A DNA stretch of 64,000 bases from Reichenbachiella sp051531955 (GCA_051531955.1 JAOPTS010000059.1:1-64000), one strand, 5' to 3'. Shown: positions 1 to 8,327, counted from the first letter of the stretch. A program made the numbers and translations. Notes: generated from the letters alone by a model not told the origin.

Positions 1-2
1 GC

Positions 3-206
3 ATATTGGTCAGTATCATCGCCATGTTGATGACCTTCTATGCTATGAAACATATTGGTGCCATGAACCTGTCCATTTACTTTTCATTTGTCCCCTTTGT
101 CACCGCGATACTCGCTTGGAATATCCTAGGCGAAAGTTTGGCTATCTATGAAATCGCAGCAATTGTATTGTGCTCGATTGGACTGTTGATCTACGCCAGA
201 AAGTAA
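3..206 (+). CDS. EamA/DMT-family transporter, C-terminal end (5' truncated by window)
   Basis: The reading frame is open from the first bases, so only the last ~67 residues of a larger protein are present. They form two hydrophobic helices separated by a short loop with a conserved GE (ILGESL), followed by a short basic tail. This is the usual last two helices of the EamA half of drug/metabolite exporters, which move small metabolites across the inner membrane. The substrate cannot be inferred. The family call rests on the helix pattern and the W-x-x-LGE loop. Confidence 0.7.
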   Translation: MLVSIIAMLMTFYAMKHIGAMNLSIYFSFVPFVTAILAWNILGESLAIYEIAAIVLCSIGLLIYARK

Positions 207-253
207 AACACTTTACACCCAATAAAAGTAAATAGATTATTAATGAAATTTCA

Positions 254-261
254 TATTTTTG
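254..261 (+). promoter_or_regulatory. -7 promoter element TATTTTTG upstream of the first TonB receptor
   Basis: TATTTTTG matches the Bacteroidota -7 consensus TAnnTTTG. It would place the transcript start near 268, about 40 bases before the ATG at 308. No clear TTTG -33 element lies at the usual distance. Confidence 0.45.
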
Positions 262-307
262 TAATAACGCAGAAGTTCAAATCTTATAATAACCGATTAC
301 ACATGCA

Positions 308-2488
308 ATGCGCTTTTTAAAACTTACCCTCACTTTTCTTTTACTATTACCTCTTCATGTCGCCTCACAAGAAACTACAGTTAATGACCTCTATACTTTG
401 TCATTGGAAGATTTGCTGAGTATAGAAATCGTATCTGCATCCCGATCCAGTGAAACTTCTTTTGACGTACCTCTATCCTCCTTTGTTATTACAAAAACAG
501 AAATTGAATTGATGGGTGCTATCTCTATTCCTGAAGCACTCCGTATTTGTCCGGGTGTCATAGTTAGAGAACTATCCAATGGCAGTTATGATGTTTCCCT
601 TCGAGGAGGTATAGATGGCTTACCATCTTATAATTACACTTATATCAATGTCTCTATTTTGGTCATGATCGACAATAGGCCTGTATTTAGTAGTTTTCAA
701 GGTGGAACCTATTGGCAAAACCTACCTATCAGTATTACCGAAGTAGAAAAAATAGAAGTCGTACATGGTCCAGTATCCACCTTGTATGGTCCCAACGCTG
801 TATCTGGCGTAATCAACATCATCACAAAACGTCCTGACAAATCTAAAAGTTCTTATGGATCAGGACACATGGCTATTGGACCCAAAACGTTGTTCGTCGC
901 TGGACGTGGGGGCTATAATCTATCTGACAAGCTTACGTTCGAATTATCTGCAAGTGCCGAAAAAAGAAACAAATATGAAAACACCTATTATCAACCATCA
1001 CAATTTAAATACGTCCCGTTCGAAGAAGTGATGTTTCAAACAAATGATAAAGACTTGCGCTATCCCAATCCAGAACAAAGTTTAAAAAAACATACTGTCA
1101 ATGCCAATGTGTATTACACCCCTTCTGAAAATGTAGATTTGAAAATGAATGTAGGCTTTAATAATAATGAGATCTTATACCCTTTAGCGACACTCTTATC
1201 CTTGGCTACATTTAGTAACCAAAGCGTAAATATCGCAGTTGGAGGAAAGATTGAAAATCTATCTCTACAAATCTCTTATATGACCGGTACACAAGGTATG
1301 ACGGGGGAGGTTTCTCAAAATAACTATGACTACAACAACACAGACCTTTATGTAGATTACACTTTCTATTTAGTGAATAAAAGAATATCAATACGCCCTG
1401 CTGTCAGTTTTCAGTCAGCCTATGTAAATGACAAAGCATATACTGTTGAGGTTGGTAAGTATGGTACATTTAACGGTGAAGGGCGCGCTAATAATTTTGC
1501 ACCCTCTTTAGAATTAGAACTAAAACCACTAGATAAATGGAGAATCATATTAGGAGGAAGATATGAACTCTATAATTATCCAGAAGATGGTCAGTTTTCA
1601 TACCAAGGAATTGTCAATTATAAAGCTGGGGAAAACCATCTATTCAGATTCGTTACAGGCAAATCATATAGTGGCTCATTTCTAGTCAGTACCTTGATAT
1701 ACAACGTCAATGAGTTAGGTGTATTTGGACCTCCTGGATCGCCCAGTTTTCAATTGACTTTGGTAGGGAACAAAAACTTATCCTTATTAGAGAACACCAT
1801 GTATGAAGTGGGGTACCGCTTAAGGCTTAATAATGATGCAATAATTGATGTAGCAGCCTTCAATCAAAATTTCAAAAATTTCAACAACTCAATTGCTAAA
1901 ATACCAACTTATGACCCTTCAACGAACATTGTTAATCAAAATTTTGATACAGAAAATCTTCCTTTAGAAGTGAGTCAATTTGGTTTGACATTGAGCGTTC
2001 AAGCCAATACTTTTGACTCTAAAATTCAAATAAGACCAAATATCACAGTTCAAAAAACCACCCTACAAAACTACTCCCCATACTACAACGAAGAAGGAGC
2101 ATTCGACCAACCTAATTACGAATTAGGAGAACATATTGGCAAAACCGAAGATATTGATGGTCAAGGGACGCCAACAGTTTTTGGAGGGTTGAATATAATT
2201 TACGCTGCAACTGACAAGTTCAATATTGATGTGTCAGGATACTATTTCAGCAAATACACGATGAATTCATCGACCGAAATTAGTTACCTAACTGGACAGA
2301 TCACATATCATGCTGCCAGTATAGTTGAAGAAAAATTCTTGTTAAATACCTCAATCAATTACAACATCAATAATAAACTCAACGCCTACCTAGCTGGGTA
2401 TAACTTATTAAATCAAAAAAGTGCAGAAGGGTTTGCCTCTGATAAATTGGGTATTACGGCTATGATAGGTTTGCGAGGAAACTTTTAG
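308..2488 (+). CDS. TonB-dependent outer-membrane receptor
   Basis: 726 residues. Residues 1-20 are a signal peptide ending near VAS|QE. A plug domain (about 45-175) carries the family signature around residues 150-172 (EVVHGP..TLYGPNAVSGVINIITK). The remainder is a 22-strand barrel rich in aromatic and Asn residues that ends in Phe, as outer-membrane barrels do. Receptors of this class import siderophores, cobalamin, sugars or peptides using TonB-ExbBD energy. There is no adjacent SusD, no CarboxypepD-like N-terminal domain and no sigma/anti-sigma pair, so it is not a typical SusC. The ligand is unknown. A diverged copy of the repeat that flanks the second receptor lies just downstream. Confidence 0.93.
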   Translation: MRFLKLTLTFLLLLPLHVASQETTVNDLYTLSLEDLLSIEIVSASRSSETSFDVPLSSFVITKTEIELMGAISIPEALRICPGVIVRELSNGSYDVSLRGGIDGLPSYNYTYINVSILVMIDNRPVFSSFQGGTYWQNLPISITEVEKIEVVHGPVSTLYGPNAVSGVINIITKRPDKSKSSYGSGHMAIGPKTLFVAGRGGYNLSDKLTFELSASAEKRNKYENTYYQPSQFKYVPFEEVMFQTNDKDLRYPNPEQSLKKHTVNANVYYTPSENVDLKMNVGFNNNEILYPLATLLSLATFSNQSVNIAVGGKIENLSLQISYMTGTQGMTGEVSQNNYDYNNTDLYVDYTFYLVNKRISIRPAVSFQSAYVNDKAYTVEVGKYGTFNGEGRANNFAPSLELELKPLDKWRIILGGRYELYNYPEDGQFSYQGIVNYKAGENHLFRFVTGKSYSGSFLVSTLIYNVNELGVFGPPGSPSFQLTLVGNKNLSLLENTMYEVGYRLRLNNDAIIDVAAFNQNFKNFNNSIAKIPTYDPSTNIVNQNFDTENLPLEVSQFGLTLSVQANTFDSKIQIRPNITVQKTTLQNYSPYYNEEGAFDQPNYELGEHIGKTEDIDGQGTPTVFGGLNIIYAATDKFNIDVSGYYFSKYTMNSSTEISYLTGQITYHAASIVEEKFLLNTSINYNINNKLNAYLAGYNLLNQKSAEGFASDKLGITAMIGLRGNF

Positions 2489-2567
2489 AAACTTAAAGTG
2501 CACCTATCAGAGACAGGAAAAAATAGGCCGCTAACGAAAAAAGAACGGATGTCACCATTTTATGTCC

Positions 2568-2624
2568 GCAATTCTCTACGAAATGGGGTCAATCACCATC
2601 CCTATCTTGGGTATATCCTTTTAA
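2568..2624 (+). repeat. Third, shorter and diverged copy of the receptor-flanking repeat
   Basis: This stretch aligns with the first part of the repeats at 4576 and 7209. It shares CTACGAAnnGGGGT, then CCCTATnTTGGGTATAT, then CTTTTAA at the same spacing. The match stops after about 57 bases. The surrounding 2489-2750 gap holds no convincing gene. Confidence 0.6.
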
Positions 2625-2750
2625 GCCCTTGTTGGTCTTGTGACCAATAAAAGCGGGGAATCGGAGATTTTTCCGGTGCTGACAGAAAGCAGTAAAGCTA
2701 GAATCTGCAGCAAACTGGCATGGAATATCAGACCATATTATGTGTCCTTT

Positions 2751-3662
2751 TTAAGGAATTTCCGGATTGTAAATATCCCCATCTTGTACCTGGATAATTT
2801 CATCTCGTATATTCTTCATTTCTTCCCATGAATTATTAGTTGAGGGTGTGAGGTTATTTTTAAGATCTATCGTTTCGTAATTATTACTTGAGTGTCTCAA
2901 ATATTTGAAAATTATTTCATGAGGATCGTTTGAATAATAGTGAACACTGTCATAAATCTCGTATAACAAACTGTCTGTTTTAATACTGTCAGAAAAATTG
3001 GTAGTGAACTCAATACTTGAATATTTCAAGTCTGAGAAGTAGTTGTAGTATACCGTGTGTTTCTGTTCACTTTTATTAATTCTCACTCCATTATAATCGT
3101 AAAATTCATTCCAAACCAGTTCTTCGTTTTTTAAAAGGGCTCTGTTTTCAACCTGCCCTGTTTTATAGTACTGAGTTAATTGACCATTCTTTTTATTGTT
3201 TTTGTTAGTATACTCTAATCTAATGGTCCCATCCTTATAGTAATATTTGAAAAAGCCATGTCTCATTCCACTTTTGACTTCATACTCTTTCATAAGTTCA
3301 CCAGTTGGATAGTATTCTGTATAAGTTTTGTTCTGTGAGTTGTAAAAGTGAATGACTGTAGAGAAGAAATTGTAGTTAGTGAAAAATATTCCAATACTGA
3401 GTAATAGAGTGAACAAATAAGGAGCAATATTTTCCCAGAATAGACCTAGTAACAAATCTAACTTAGATAGATATTTTACTTTCTTGAGTTTGGTTTTTGG
3501 CTTAATAAGCCACCCAATTATACCTAAACATAACATTACAGCTGTCAATGGTATAAGCAGAATAGTGATTTTCAGGTTGAAAAAATATAACACAAGGCTC
3601 AGTAGCCAAATAGGAAAACTAAATCCAATTAAGTGTTTGGAATACTTTCTAAGTAATTGCAT
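2751..3662 (-). CDS. Membrane-anchored YwqK/MORN-like repeat protein
   Basis: 303 residues. Three hydrophobic segments (about 12-32, 36-56 and 80-102) are followed by a soluble part. Residues 113-200 hold three to four degenerate repeats of the YwqK type (YYPTGELMKEY, YYKDGTIRLEY, YYKTGQVENRA). The C-terminal ~100 residues are not recognised. YwqK-type repeats are frequent in Bacteroidota and sometimes act as antitoxin or immunity-like modules, but no function can be assigned here. It lies alone on the minus strand next to a two-gene cassette of the same orientation. A sequence motif shared with that cassette's edges (CGCCATGATTTG) occurs just upstream at 3685. Confidence 0.7.
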   Translation of the reverse strand: MQLLRKYSKHLIGFSFPIWLLSLVLYFFNLKITILLIPLTAVMLCLGIIGWLIKPKTKLKKVKYLSKLDLLLGLFWENIAPYLFTLLLSIGIFFTNYNFFSTVIHFYNSQNKTYTEYYPTGELMKEYEVKSGMRHGFFKYYYKDGTIRLEYTNKNNKKNGQLTQYYKTGQVENRALLKNEELVWNEFYDYNGVRINKSEQKHTVYYNYFSDLKYSSIEFTTNFSDSIKTDSLLYEIYDSVHYYSNDPHEIIFKYLRHSSNNYETIDLKNNLTPSTNNSWEEMKNIRDEIIQVQDGDIYNPEIP

Positions 3663-3684
3663 TCATATTATTTATGGCACATAA

Positions 3685-3852
3685 CGCCATGATTTGGTGT
3701 CGTGGAGATTGATATATTTATTGTTTCGGCTACAAGGTAGCCAAATCTTTGATTTTCGCTATCCCTTTTTGATTCCATGGAGCTAATCTGAGATATGGCG
3801 GGGCTTCCACCATGCAGAGAACTTTCATTTATAGCTGAACCGCCATGATTTG
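3685..3852. repeat. 12-bp direct repeat CGCCATGATTTG bracketing an intergenic stretch
   Basis: CGCCATGATTTG occurs at 3685-3696 and again at 3841-3852. A related form, GCCATGAAATTTG, lies at 4528-4540 on the far side of the two-gene cassette. The copies mark the edges of neighbouring minus-strand gene modules. The 3663-3885 interval between genes has no supported coding sequence. Confidence 0.5.
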
Positions 3853-3885
3853 ATTACAGAATGTTAGATGTATTTTTCACACTGC

Positions 3886-4038
3886 TTATTTAGCTAGTTG
3901 TGGCAAACCTGTTTTTCTCAACATATCATTAGCCTTTGCTACCTTTTCTGGGAAAAGAACTTCTGTCGCTATTGAGTCCAGCTTTTTGTTGATTCGTACA
4001 ACAGGTACGTTTTTCTTTGAAATGTTTTTGGCGCTCAT
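3886..4038 (-). CDS. Small basic 50-residue protein, partner of the DUF6934-like gene
   Basis: A short open frame begins at ATG 4038 and ends at TAA 3886, 15 bases downstream of the DUF6934-like gene on the same strand. The product is lysine-rich at the N-terminus (MSAKNISKKNVPVV), with a middle LFPEKVAKAND segment predicted helical and an end of TGLPQLAK. Position, orientation and tight spacing suggest co-transcription with the upstream gene. The size and charge resemble a small regulatory or antitoxin-like partner, but no DNA-binding fold can be seen and this is inference only. Confidence 0.6.
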   Translation of the reverse strand: MSAKNISKKNVPVVRINKKLDSIATEVLFPEKVAKANDMLRKTGLPQLAK

Positions 4039-4053
4039 ATTACAAAGTTAAGG

Positions 4054-4494
4054 TTATTTTCTGTAGACTAAAAAACCAAGATAGTCTCTGTCTTTTACGA
4101 ACTTTTCCCAACCCTTGTTGAGTTCACCATAAACGTGGAAGTCCTGAGAGATTTCTTCAATATATCTTGCGATTCCAATTCTATAAAGCCGAGTTCGACT
4201 TTCTGTACTTCCTGTTGCATATATATTGGCCTTAGGATGTTGATCCGTAAACGCATAAATAGTACTAACAACAGTTGCAAGAATTTTCTCACTATCTCCG
4301 TTGTTGGAATTTGTTAAATCATCGATTTCATCAGTTTCTCCATTTTTATCACCAAAAGCAAGGTTGAACACGTTCTTGAGGTTAGTTGGAGAATACTGTA
4401 CAAGTTTTACAATCTGTCCATTTGGACCTTCACTGATGAATTCAAAAGTGGTTAGTTTAGAATCCGATGATAGATTGTAGCGAGGTAAATTCAT
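4054..4494 (-). CDS. DUF6934-like conserved hypothetical protein
   Basis: 146 residues, soluble, no signal peptide. The pattern is one I recall from Bacteroidota proteins called DUF6934: an N-terminal TFEFISEGPNG, a central VFNLAFGD followed by EIDDL.NSNNGDSEKILATVV, then YATGSTESRTRLYRIGI and a C-terminal FLVYRK. The central region resembles a small alpha/beta fold with an Arg-rich STxSRTRLY motif. Function is unknown. It is followed at 15 bases by a 50-residue gene, making a compact two-gene unit with repeated motifs at both edges. The family name comes from memory of the motif order, not a search. Confidence 0.6.
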   Translation of the reverse strand: MNLPRYNLSSDSKLTTFEFISEGPNGQIVKLVQYSPTNLKNVFNLAFGDKNGETDEIDDLTNSNNGDSEKILATVVSTIYAFTDQHPKANIYATGSTESRTRLYRIGIARYIEEISQDFHVYGELNKGWEKFVKDRDYLGFLVYRK

Positions 4495-4575
4495 TAGTCA
4501 AATATAGTAGTGATTAGGTAGTTTTGAGCCATGAAATTTGCTTACATATAACAATACCAAGGTACTATTATGTCA

Positions 4576-4705
4576 GCAACTTACTACGAAGAGGGGTTAA
4601 TCCATACCCCTATATTTGGGTATATTTTTTTTAATGAACCACCACAGCCCGCTAGGTATTCATACCCGTCTCAGGGAGTCCATTTGATGATGTATCGCTA
4701 GTTTT
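4576..4705 (+). repeat. Direct repeat, copy A, flanking the second TonB receptor
   Basis: About 130 bases that match 7209-7337 over nearly the whole length, in the same orientation. Shared blocks include GCAACTTACTACGAAGAGG, AATGAACCACCACAGCCCG and TTTGATGATGTAT. This copy contains a perfect dyad, ATACCC-N8-GGGTAT, at 4604-4623. It lies immediately 3' of the receptor gene (stop at 4770). Confidence 0.85.
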
Positions 4706-4769
4706 TGTACTTGTTTGATTCTGATAAACGAAGAATGCAAAAATCCATTCTGGACAAAAGTCCTATTTG

Positions 4770-7013
4770 TTAAAATTGATAGCCTATCTTGATCCAAACA
4801 CTTGTACTTTCCATTGAGGGACTCCCGTCAGATAAATCTTCCCCACCTACATTGCTATTCATAGGATACAATTTTTTTTGATTGAACACATTATTAATAG
4901 AACCAGTGATTGATAGTTTTTGAAAGAAAGTATATTTCATCGAAATATTTGCCATATGATTGGCTTTGATCTCTTGATCATTGGGCGAAAACCATTTATA
5001 ATAATACATGTAGTTAAATCCAATTTTTAGATTTTGAAAAACTGAAGTAGCCAAATTTAGCCTTGTCACATTTTCTGGATACGCTTTAAAATTCTTCCCT
5101 TGGGTGATATACATACTCCCCAATTGCTGATTATCTGCGGCTATTACCTTAACATAAGAGTGACTCAAATTGGCAAAAAATGTTCCTTGCTTGTAAGTCA
5201 AATCGAGTTCAAATCCACCTTGTTTTATCGAGCCAATATTGTTTTTGAAATACCAATATCCATTCCAGTCACCTACAACATCAGTACCAATATCTGGGAC
5301 GGGGTACACCCCTTTATCTTCCCAAATTACGCCAACATCTATGACATTTTCAATATGATTGTAAAAGCCAACGGTATATAGATTTAAGCTTTTTGAAATC
5401 TTATAATCGACAGATAATTCAAAGCTTTTCATTTTTTCAGGTTTGGTCTCAGGTAGATTGTCATACGTACCGACAAGAATACCCTCTTCATAATCTAAGA
5501 CAGGAACGTCTTCAATTTCATTGAAATTATCTGCCCTAAGAAGACCGTCTTCCCTGTATCCACCACTATAATGTACGCCTACTGTTCCTCTAAACCCTTC
5601 CTGATAAGAGAGTCGAATTGCAAGTGCGTTAGCAATGTATCCTATAATACCTACGCGAGGCGAAAAATTGGAGCCCCAGTAAGGATGATTATCAAAACGA
5701 AAGGCACCGAAAATATCGATGTGATCACCGATGCTTTGAAAGTCCTCCATAAAAAAACTGAATACTTCTAGTTTTGACTGATACCCCCATGTCTTATTTT
5801 GATTGGCCGATATCAGATAATTTTCATAATCATTCATTACTTCATCAGTAATCAAATTATTAATGAAATTATTTCCATCCGAATTCCTTTTCCCCATGTA
5901 ATAAATTCTATATTCAGTACCTATGGCGAGGTTGTTAGAGGGAATGAGGTCATTAATATTCAGTAAAAATTTCGCCCCTGAGCGTTGCTCCTTTGTTCCG
6001 CCCATGGTGTAATTATCAACGGAATACAACCCAAAATCATCGTTGGCAAAATCCAAATTAATGTTAGCGGCTAATTTATCAGTAAGTTGCTTTTCATAGG
6101 ACAAGCCGATTGCACTTAATGTTTGTCGAAACTCATTCCTATCGCGGTAAAAGTTGTATAAATCTTTTCGATGATCCATATATAAAAAATTTAGCGCAAA
6201 CCCCTTGTAGCTCATGTTGGTCGTCAAATAATCATTCGAACTTCTTTTGAGTCTGGTGCCAATATCCGAGATGTTGCCGCCCAAATAACCCTCATTGTTT
6301 TTGTCCTTCGCCCATCCTTCATTCCTGATTTGCTGCCCATCATACCTTTGTACACCTAATGATATAAAAGAATTGAAATCACCTTTGTTAATTGACATTT
6401 CTGAATGACCACCATAGAATTTATCCATACCATAAAAAGCACTAATCGATCCATTCGTCTCATTATTTTTAAACGACTTTCCTGATTTGGTAATGATATT
6501 AATTACGCCCAAAAGGGCACCTTGTCCTAGGGTTACTGAACCTGGTCCTCTGATCACCTCAATTCTGTCTATATAATCAAAATTTGAACTATTTAAGATA
6601 GCACTAGGTGGTCCCCAGAAAAACTCGGTATTTAATTTTTGACCATTGACAAGCAGCATAACCTTTGAGTTGTTGTCTGCTGCTAATCCCCGCATTCCAA
6701 TGATTACATCATCCTGATCCTCGACTACAAATAGTCCAGGTACATAAATTGCAATAGCATCTAATAGGGTTCTGGCTCCACTTAGCTCAAGCTGTTCCTT
6801 CGTGATTGATGTAATTGTTACTGGCTGTCCCTTTCTGTCCCGAACTACGTTTGAGCCTCCTGTAACTTTAACACTTAATAGTTCATGCAAAGACATCGTG
6901 AATATGTCTAAGCTATCTTCAGGGTTTTGACCTATAGACAAACGTGGAGTTAGAGAGGTTAGGCAAATAAGTAAATAGAACAAAATTCTACTAACAAATT
7001 GTTCTTTGAACAT
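4770..7013 (-). CDS. TonB-dependent outer-membrane receptor (second)
   Basis: 747 residues. A signal peptide covers about 1-28 (ends SIGQ). The plug domain (about 50-180) carries IEVIRGPGS..LGQGALLGVINIITK, and the long barrel ends in a terminal Phe (WIKIGYQF). The plug segment VMLLVNGQKLN is the usual TonB-receptor motif. It would import an unknown ligand across the outer membrane with TonB energy. It is unrelated in detail to the first receptor: the plug signatures and barrel loops differ. The gene sits alone between two direct repeats of ~130 bp, so it could have been moved or duplicated as a unit. No regulator or periplasmic binding protein is adjacent. Confidence 0.93.
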   Translation of the reverse strand: MFKEQFVSRILFYLLICLTSLTPRLSIGQNPEDSLDIFTMSLHELLSVKVTGGSNVVRDRKGQPVTITSITKEQLELSGARTLLDAIAIYVPGLFVVEDQDDVIIGMRGLAADNNSKVMLLVNGQKLNTEFFWGPPSAILNSSNFDYIDRIEVIRGPGSVTLGQGALLGVINIITKSGKSFKNNETNGSISAFYGMDKFYGGHSEMSINKGDFNSFISLGVQRYDGQQIRNEGWAKDKNNEGYLGGNISDIGTRLKRSSNDYLTTNMSYKGFALNFLYMDHRKDLYNFYRDRNEFRQTLSAIGLSYEKQLTDKLAANINLDFANDDFGLYSVDNYTMGGTKEQRSGAKFLLNINDLIPSNNLAIGTEYRIYYMGKRNSDGNNFINNLITDEVMNDYENYLISANQNKTWGYQSKLEVFSFFMEDFQSIGDHIDIFGAFRFDNHPYWGSNFSPRVGIIGYIANALAIRLSYQEGFRGTVGVHYSGGYREDGLLRADNFNEIEDVPVLDYEEGILVGTYDNLPETKPEKMKSFELSVDYKISKSLNLYTVGFYNHIENVIDVGVIWEDKGVYPVPDIGTDVVGDWNGYWYFKNNIGSIKQGGFELDLTYKQGTFFANLSHSYVKVIAADNQQLGSMYITQGKNFKAYPENVTRLNLATSVFQNLKIGFNYMYYYKWFSPNDQEIKANHMANISMKYTFFQKLSITGSINNVFNQKKLYPMNSNVGGEDLSDGSPSMESTSVWIKIGYQF

Positions 7014-7208
7014 AATTAGAATTTACTTAATATTTGGTACAATGCATTTCAAGTTTGAATCATCTTATAACATTGACCCAGTTTTTTTTATACGGGGCTA
7101 CATGATCACCATTATTAATTTTATAGAGGTCAGTGAAGCGTTCAAATCGGATACAAATTGCAAGTCATATTTGGCTAAGATCAAGGTACTGAAACATCTA
7201 ATATACCT

Positions 7209-7337
7209 GCAACTTACTACGAAGAGGGGTTAATCCATATCCTTATACTTGAATATATTCTTTTAATGAACCACCACAGCCCGCTCGTTATTCACACCCG
7301 CCTCAGAGAGTCTGTTTGATGATGTATAGCTAGTTTT
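7209..7337 (+). repeat. Direct repeat, copy B, upstream of the second TonB receptor
   Basis: Partner of the repeat at 4576-4705. It has scattered substitutions and has lost the perfect ATACCC/GGGTAT dyad (here ATATCC and GAATAT). It starts ~195 bases upstream of the receptor ATG and ends directly at the palindrome array. No gene is supported in 7014-7350. Confidence 0.85.
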
Positions 7338-7350
7338 CCTTGACTATCTG

Positions 7351-7613
7351 CTCCCCATGGGAGGAAGGTTTTTAAAAGTTGGGAAAGTCTCCTCCACCTA
7401 GGAGCGTGAAAAATAAATGTTGGGAAAGCTTCCTCCCATGTGGAGGACAGAAAATAAATGTTTTGGAAGCTCCCTCCCATGGGGCGCGACAAAATAAAAC
7501 TTTAGAAAGCTTCAGCCCCCGGGGCGGAGACAATTTGAAAGTTGGGAAAGCCTCCGCCCGCGGGGCGGAAAGAAAATAAATGTTTTGGAACCTTCCTCCG
7601 CAAGGGCGGAAGG
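7351..7613. repeat. Array of seven palindromes at a regular ~41-bp period
   Basis: Seven short inverted repeats are centred near 7357, 7396, 7439, 7480, 7520, 7561 and 7602, so the spacing is 40-42 bases. Arms differ between units but usually keep pairing: CTCCC/GGGAG, TCCTCC/GGAGGA, GCCCC/GGGGC, TCCGCCC/GGGCGGA, CCTTCC/GGAAGG. The linkers are more constant, of the type AGAAAATAAATGTTTTGGAA. It differs from CRISPR because the conserved part is the linker and the variable part is palindromic. It lies between the receptor repeat and the 3' end of the Crp/Fnr gene. Confidence 0.85.
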
Positions 7614-7632
7614 TTTTAGGCTTTGAAAAGCC

Positions 7633-7650
7633 CTGTTTCTCATAAAACAG
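7633..7650 (-). terminator. Small hairpin after the Crp/Fnr gene
   Basis: CTGTTT-N6-AAACAG forms a 6-bp stem just past the stop of the minus-strand regulator. It could end that transcript together with the neighbouring array. No long U tract follows, so this is a weak call. Confidence 0.3.
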
Positions 7651-7657
7651 CGACCGA

Positions 7658-8251
7658 TTAGATCAGTACCTTTCTTTGCACGATTTCAATCTTGCCATCT
7701 TTTTCCAGTTTTTTGATGGATCGTATCACGGTTTCTACCCGCAACCCAGTCATATCTGCTATTTGCTGACGGGTTAGTGGTATTTCATATTTTTCGTCCT
7801 TCGCCGTGTTCATGTTACTTTTCATCATTTGTAACAAGGTGACTATCCGATGCTCAGGATCATGGCTAGAGATTTCTGACACCATCACCGCCTTGTAATG
7901 CAGTCTTTTGGCAAGCGTCTTCGCCACGTCCAACAGTACGGTCGGATGATCCAATAATAAACTCAAATACTTGTCCTTGGACAGCTTGTAGAGTTGAGAA
8001 CTCGCAGAAGCGATGGCACTGGCGGGATAGACCAAATCAGCAAAAAGAGGTGGTTCCCCAAAACTCTGTCCTGCAGAAAAAAGCCCTTGAACAAACTCCT
8101 TTCCCTGTTCACTGAAATTACTCATTTTCACTTCGCCAGAGATCACATGATAATAATAACGCGCCTGTTCTCCTTCTCTAAATAACCAATCGCCTTTGCG
8201 ATAGTTTACTTTGACCGCTTCATATTTTTCTAACAACTCTTGTATTGGCAT
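7658..8251 (-). CDS. Crp/Fnr-family transcriptional regulator (cysteine-free)
   Basis: 197 residues. Residues 1-115 form a cyclic-nucleotide-binding-type beta roll (GDWLFREGEQ...SGEVK), residues 116-140 a dimer helix, and residues 150-190 a winged helix (TRQQIADMTGLRVETVIRSI). The recognition helix keeps the Glu and Arg (E-T-V-I-R) that FNR-type proteins use to read TGAT. The protein has no cysteine, so it cannot hold an FNR Fe-S cluster. A DNR/NnrR-like haem sensor of nitric oxide is the better guess. It is divergent from ric, with a perfect FNR-type dyad between the two genes. It probably activates ric and may control itself. Confidence 0.88.
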   Translation of the reverse strand: MPIQELLEKYEAVKVNYRKGDWLFREGEQARYYYHVISGEVKMSNFSEQGKEFVQGLFSAGQSFGEPPLFADLVYPASAIASASSQLYKLSKDKYLSLLLDHPTVLLDVAKTLAKRLHYKAVMVSEISSHDPEHRIVTLLQMMKSNMNTAKDEKYEIPLTRQQIADMTGLRVETVIRSIKKLEKDGKIEIVQRKVLI

Positions 8252-8262
8252 CCATTTTTAGT

Positions 8263-8280
8263 TTATGATTTGGATCATAA
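8263..8280. promoter_or_regulatory. FNR/DNR-type operator TTATGAT-TTGG-ATCATAA
   Basis: A perfect 7-bp inverted repeat with a 4-base spacer. Its core, ATGAT-N4-ATCAT, is one base per arm from the FNR box TTGAT-N4-ATCAA. It is centred ~40 bases before the inferred ric transcript start (from the TATCTTTG element at 8301), the position of a class II activator, and only ~20 bases from the regulator's own start codon. Confidence 0.75.
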
Positions 8281-8300
8281 CCGCGAAACCCTTTCACTTT

Positions 8301-8308
8301 TATCTTTG
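8301..8308 (+). promoter_or_regulatory. ric promoter -7 element TATCTTTG
   Basis: Perfect match to TAnnTTTG, 20 bases before the ric ATG. A TTTG -33 element is missing at the normal distance and the palindromic operator occupies that area instead, as expected for an activator-dependent promoter. Confidence 0.6.
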
Positions 8309-8327
8309 TCAAAAATAAGTAAAAGAC

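Noticed and set aside
2640..2831. 63-residue plus-strand frame after the first receptor
   Set aside because: It overlaps the 3' end of the minus-strand YwqK gene and has no promoter or recognisable motif.
7006..7233. 75-residue plus-strand frame upstream of the second receptor
   Set aside because: It starts inside the receptor's first codons on the other strand and runs into the direct repeat; composition is not coding-like.
4576..7337. Composite transposon made by the two direct repeats
   Set aside because: No transposase, no terminal inverted repeats and no target-site duplication could be seen; only direct repeats around one receptor gene.
7379..7579. 66-residue open frame running through the palindrome array
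   Set aside because: It is a by-product of the 41-bp repeats; the peptide only mirrors the repeat and there is no promoter or homology pattern.
7351..7613. CRISPR array
   Set aside because: Spacing is regular, but the conserved part is the AT-rich linker and the palindromic part varies. There are no exact repeats and no cas genes.
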